Shown here: positions 61,919-64,000 of the stretch, piece by piece
Layout of the letters: every line of letters starts with the position of its first letter
Numbering within the stretch: the stretch's first letter is position 1
Assembly (NCBI GenBank): GCA_965237625.1
Contig: CBDEGD010000012.1
Coordinates: 186,001 to 250,000, forward strand
Reading direction: 5' to 3'
DNA from: JABDIP01 sp965237625
GTDB taxonomy: Bacteria; Pseudomonadota; Alphaproteobacteria; DSM-16000; Inquilinaceae
Length of the DNA stretch: 64,000 bases
Notes under the pieces: generated by a model
What the model was told of the DNA's origin: nothing
The model's database searches: none
The model's input: the letters and a program-made list of their open reading frames with translations, nothing else
Translations under genes and position numbers: made by a program

Positions 61919-63226
61919 ATGAGCGACTTTTTCGGCGATATCGAACCGATCCGCTATGAGGGTCCGGAGAGCCGCAATCCCTTCGCCTTCAGGCATTACG
62001 AGCCGGACCGCATGGTCATGGGCAAGCGGATGGAGGACCATCTGCGCATGGCGGTGTGTTACTGGCACAGCTTCTGCTGGCCCGGCGGCGACCCGTTCGG
62101 CGGCCAGACTTTCGAGCGGCCGTGGTTCGGCGATACGCTGGCCGATGCCGAGCTGAAGGCCGATGTCGCTTTCGACATGTTCGCGCTGCTGGGCGTGCCG
62201 TACTTCTGCTTCCATGACCGGGACATCGCGCCGGAGGGCGCCAGCCTGGCCGAATCGAATGCCAATGTGCGGCACATCGCCGATCGGTTCGCGGCGAAGA
62301 TGGAAAGCGCCAAGACCAAGCTGCTGTGGGGCACGGCCAATCTGTTCTCCAATCGCCGCTTCATGGCCGGCGCGGCGACCAATCCGGACCCGGACGTATT
62401 CGCCTACGCCGCCGCCCAGGTGAAGAACTGCCTGGACGTGACCAAGGATCTGGGCGGCGCCAACTATGTGCTGTGGGGTGGCCGCGAAGGCTATGAGACC
62501 CTGCTCAACACCGATCTCGGCCGGGAGCTCGACCAACTCGGCCGCTTCCTGAATTTGGTGGTGGAGCACAAGCACAAGATCGGTTTCGAGGGCACCATCC
62601 TGATCGAACCCAAGCCCCAGGAACCGACCAAGCACCAGTACGATTACGACGTCGCCACGGTCTATGGCTTCCTGAAGCGCCACGGTCTGGACTCCGAGGT
62701 GAAGGTCAATATCGAGGTCGGCCACGCCTTCCTCGCCGGCCATTCCTTCGAGCATGAGATCGCCACGGCTGCGGCGCTGGGCATCTTCGGATCGATCGAC
62801 GCCAACCGGAACGACCTGCAATCCGGCTGGGACACCGACCAGTTCCCCAATAACCCGGCGGAGATGGCGCTGGCGATGTATCACATCCTGAATGCCGGCG
62901 GCTTCACCAGTGGCGGCCTCAATTTCGACGCCAAGCTGCGCCGGCAATCCCTCGACCCGGAAGACCTCATCCTGGCCCATATCGGCGGCATGGATACCTG
63001 CGCCCAGGGCCTGATGGCGGCGGCGGCGATGATCGAGGACGGCGCGCTGGACCGCCACGTGGCCGACCGATACGCCGGTTGGAATACGTCAGAGGGGCAG
63101 GCCATGCTGGCGGGCGACCGTTCACTGGAGGACATTGCTGCCCGAGTGGCCGAGGACGGGCTGGACCCGCAGCCAAAGTCGGGGCGGCAGGAATATTTGG
63201 AAAACCTAGTGAATTCGTACCTGTAG
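61919..63226 (+). CDS. xylA: Xylose isomerase
   Basis: 435-aa aldose-ketose isomerase that converts D-xylose to D-xylulose (also D-glucose to D-fructose in some forms). Catalytic and metal residues lie in FCFHDRDIAPEG (His, Asp), YVLWGGREGYETLLN (Glu), ILIEPKPQEPTKHQYDYD (Glu, Lys, His) and NIEVGHAFLAGHSFEHE. ATG 61919 has AGGGAG 11 nt upstream. No xylulokinase or xylose transporter is adjacent. Confidence 0.95.
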   Translation: MSDFFGDIEPIRYEGPESRNPFAFRHYEPDRMVMGKRMEDHLRMAVCYWHSFCWPGGDPFGGQTFERPWFGDTLADAELKADVAFDMFALLGVPYFCFHDRDIAPEGASLAESNANVRHIADRFAAKMESAKTKLLWGTANLFSNRRFMAGAATNPDPDVFAYAAAQVKNCLDVTKDLGGANYVLWGGREGYETLLNTDLGRELDQLGRFLNLVVEHKHKIGFEGTILIEPKPQEPTKHQYDYDVATVYGFLKRHGLDSEVKVNIEVGHAFLAGHSFEHEIATAAALGIFGSIDANRNDLQSGWDTDQFPNNPAEMALAMYHILNAGGFTSGGLNFDAKLRRQSLDPEDLILAHIGGMDTCAQGLMAAAAMIEDGALDRHVADRYAGWNTSEGQAMLAGDRSLEDIAARVAEDGLDPQPKSGRQEYLENLVNSYL

Positions 63227-63265
63227 CAGCTAACTGCGCAAGTCTGTTCGACGGCACCGCATGCG

Positions 63266-63826
63266 ATGATCGGATTCGCCGAGCGTTACCTCAATCGCCG
63301 CATAGTTTTGGAGCTTGCCCCGGCGATAGTCTTCTTTGCCGCGAATTATGGCTGGGGCCTGATGGTGGCGACCGCCGCGGTAATGGCGGCAACCTTCATG
63401 ACGACCGCTGCGGGGATCGCCCTGGAACGCCGGGTTCCGGTACTTGCGGTCACGACGCTGATCCTGGTTCTGGCGTTGGGCGGCGCGAGCCTGATCTTCG
63501 ACAGTGAACTCTTCATCAAGATCAGGCCGACGGTCGGCAACACCTTGTTCGCCCTGGCTTTGGCCATCAGCTTCGGCTTTCGCGAGGGCCTGCTGCGCCG
63601 CGCCTTCGAGGGGCAACTTCACCTGAGCGACCCCGGATGGCGAGTCCTGACCGGATGCTGGATTGCGCTCGCCCTCTGCCTCGCCTCTGCGAATGAACTG
63701 GTCTGGCGAACTCTGGAGACCGATAGCTGGGTGGCGTTCAAGACCGCCGAAACGCCGCTGTCTATACTCGCCTACATTCTGCTGACCAGGCTCATCGCTG
63801 GCCGATACTGGCAAGAACCGGGCTGA
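63266..63826 (+). CDS. yciB: YciB/IspZ-type inner membrane septation protein
   Basis: 186-aa inner-membrane protein, about five helices: NRRIVLELAPAIVFFAANYGWGLMVATAAVM, VPVLAVTTLILVLALGGASL, FIKIRPTVGNTLFALALAISFGF, WIALALCLASANELVWRTLETDSWVAFKT. The KxRPT-like block FIKIRPTVGN is the family hallmark. It is involved in cell envelope synthesis and septation. ATG 63266 is the first start with homology. Confidence 0.9.
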   Translation: MIGFAERYLNRRIVLELAPAIVFFAANYGWGLMVATAAVMAATFMTTAAGIALERRVPVLAVTTLILVLALGGASLIFDSELFIKIRPTVGNTLFALALAISFGFREGLLRRAFEGQLHLSDPGWRVLTGCWIALALCLASANELVWRTLETDSWVAFKTAETPLSILAYILLTRLIAGRYWQEPG

Positions 63827-63895
63827 CCAAGGCCGGAAAATCGCGGCCAAGCAAAGAACGGCCCTTCGGCGCTTCACATCCGGTTATCTTGGGCA

Positions 63896-64000
63896 ATGAT
63901 GCATCTGACAGACGATCAAAGAGCCTTCGCGGACGGTCGGCACGGCAAAGCCGCTGACTCGGCCATGCGCATTGTTGCCGGCACCGGGGAACTGCTGGGC
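63896..64000 (+). CDS. Aconitase X catalytic domain protein, N-terminal fragment (cut by window end)
   Basis: The window ends 34 codons into the gene. MHLTDDQRAFADGRHGKAADSAMRI matches the start of aconitase X proteins (MxLTDxEQAMLxGxxGEAVQxAM pattern). These enzymes dehydrate cis-3-hydroxy-L-proline or other small hydroxy acids. ATG 63896 or 63899 may be the start. The rest is outside the sequence. Confidence 0.8.
   Translation, partial: MMHLTDDQRAFADGRHGKAADSAMRIVAGTGELLG

Overview
The window looks like a chromosomal segment of a high-GC alphaproteobacterium, probably in or near the Rhodospirillales. This is judged from gene content (SoeABC-type sulfite dehydrogenase, a phasin with PhaR-like sites, IolR-like control of inositol genes, many ABC transporters with FadR/GntR and RpiR regulators) and from codon style. 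No rRNA, tRNA, CRISPR array or prophage was seen. One insertion sequence (IS110 family) is present.

Layout. 0.1-5.9 kb: secreted glycerophosphodiester phosphodiesterase, a DEAD-box helicase with a frameshifted N-terminus, a DUF427-adenylate cyclase fusion and a ketopantoate reductase. 6.1-15.1 kb: a long leftward catabolic operon (FAH-family hydrolase, NitT/TauT-type ABC transporter, Ldh-type dehydrogenase, second FAH enzyme, oxalate-CoA-ligase-like synthetase) with a divergent FadR-type regulator and two candidate operators. 15.2-17.0 kb: VOC protein, then the IS110 element. 17-22.8 kb: DMT exporter, GAF histidine kinase, an ATP-grasp/DUF1684 pair and an unrecognised secreted protein. 23.1-27.9 kb: soeABC, which oxidises sulfite in the cytoplasm and feeds electrons to quinone. 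28-34 kb: methyltransferase, 2-hydroxyacid dehydrogenase, hydratase, then a possible c-di-GMP locus (ParA-PilZ fusion, small lipoprotein, PilZ protein, five-helix membrane protein).

34-49.6 kb is a sugar/polyol region: a ribose-type ABC transporter whose ATPase is frameshifted, a 2-hydroxyacid dehydrogenase, an HpcH/HpaI aldolase and an aldehyde dehydrogenase. An RpiR regulator is divergent from the last of these across a GGAA-N6-TTCC palindrome. A poly-aspartate-tailed LVIVD protein follows, then iolG divergent from iolD-iolE-SDR. Together these suggest uptake and breakdown of myo-inositol or related polyols; iolB, iolC and mmsA are not in the window.

50-64 kb: LEA-type lipoprotein, phasin with paired palindromic operators, infA, an EEP-family phosphoesterase, a complete CUT1/Ugp-type ABC transporter, a MetE-like methyltransferase, a frameshifted GDPD, a SUMF1-like secreted protein, a GNAT acetyltransferase, xylA, yciB and the first codons of an aconitase X gene.

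Two features recur across the window. Intergenic spaces hold at least four families of paired inverted repeats. Four genes (helicase, ABM-like monooxygenase, sugar ABC ATPase, GDPD) carry apparent single-base frameshifts, from either assembly error or real decay. All calls come from reading the sequence; no database search was possible.
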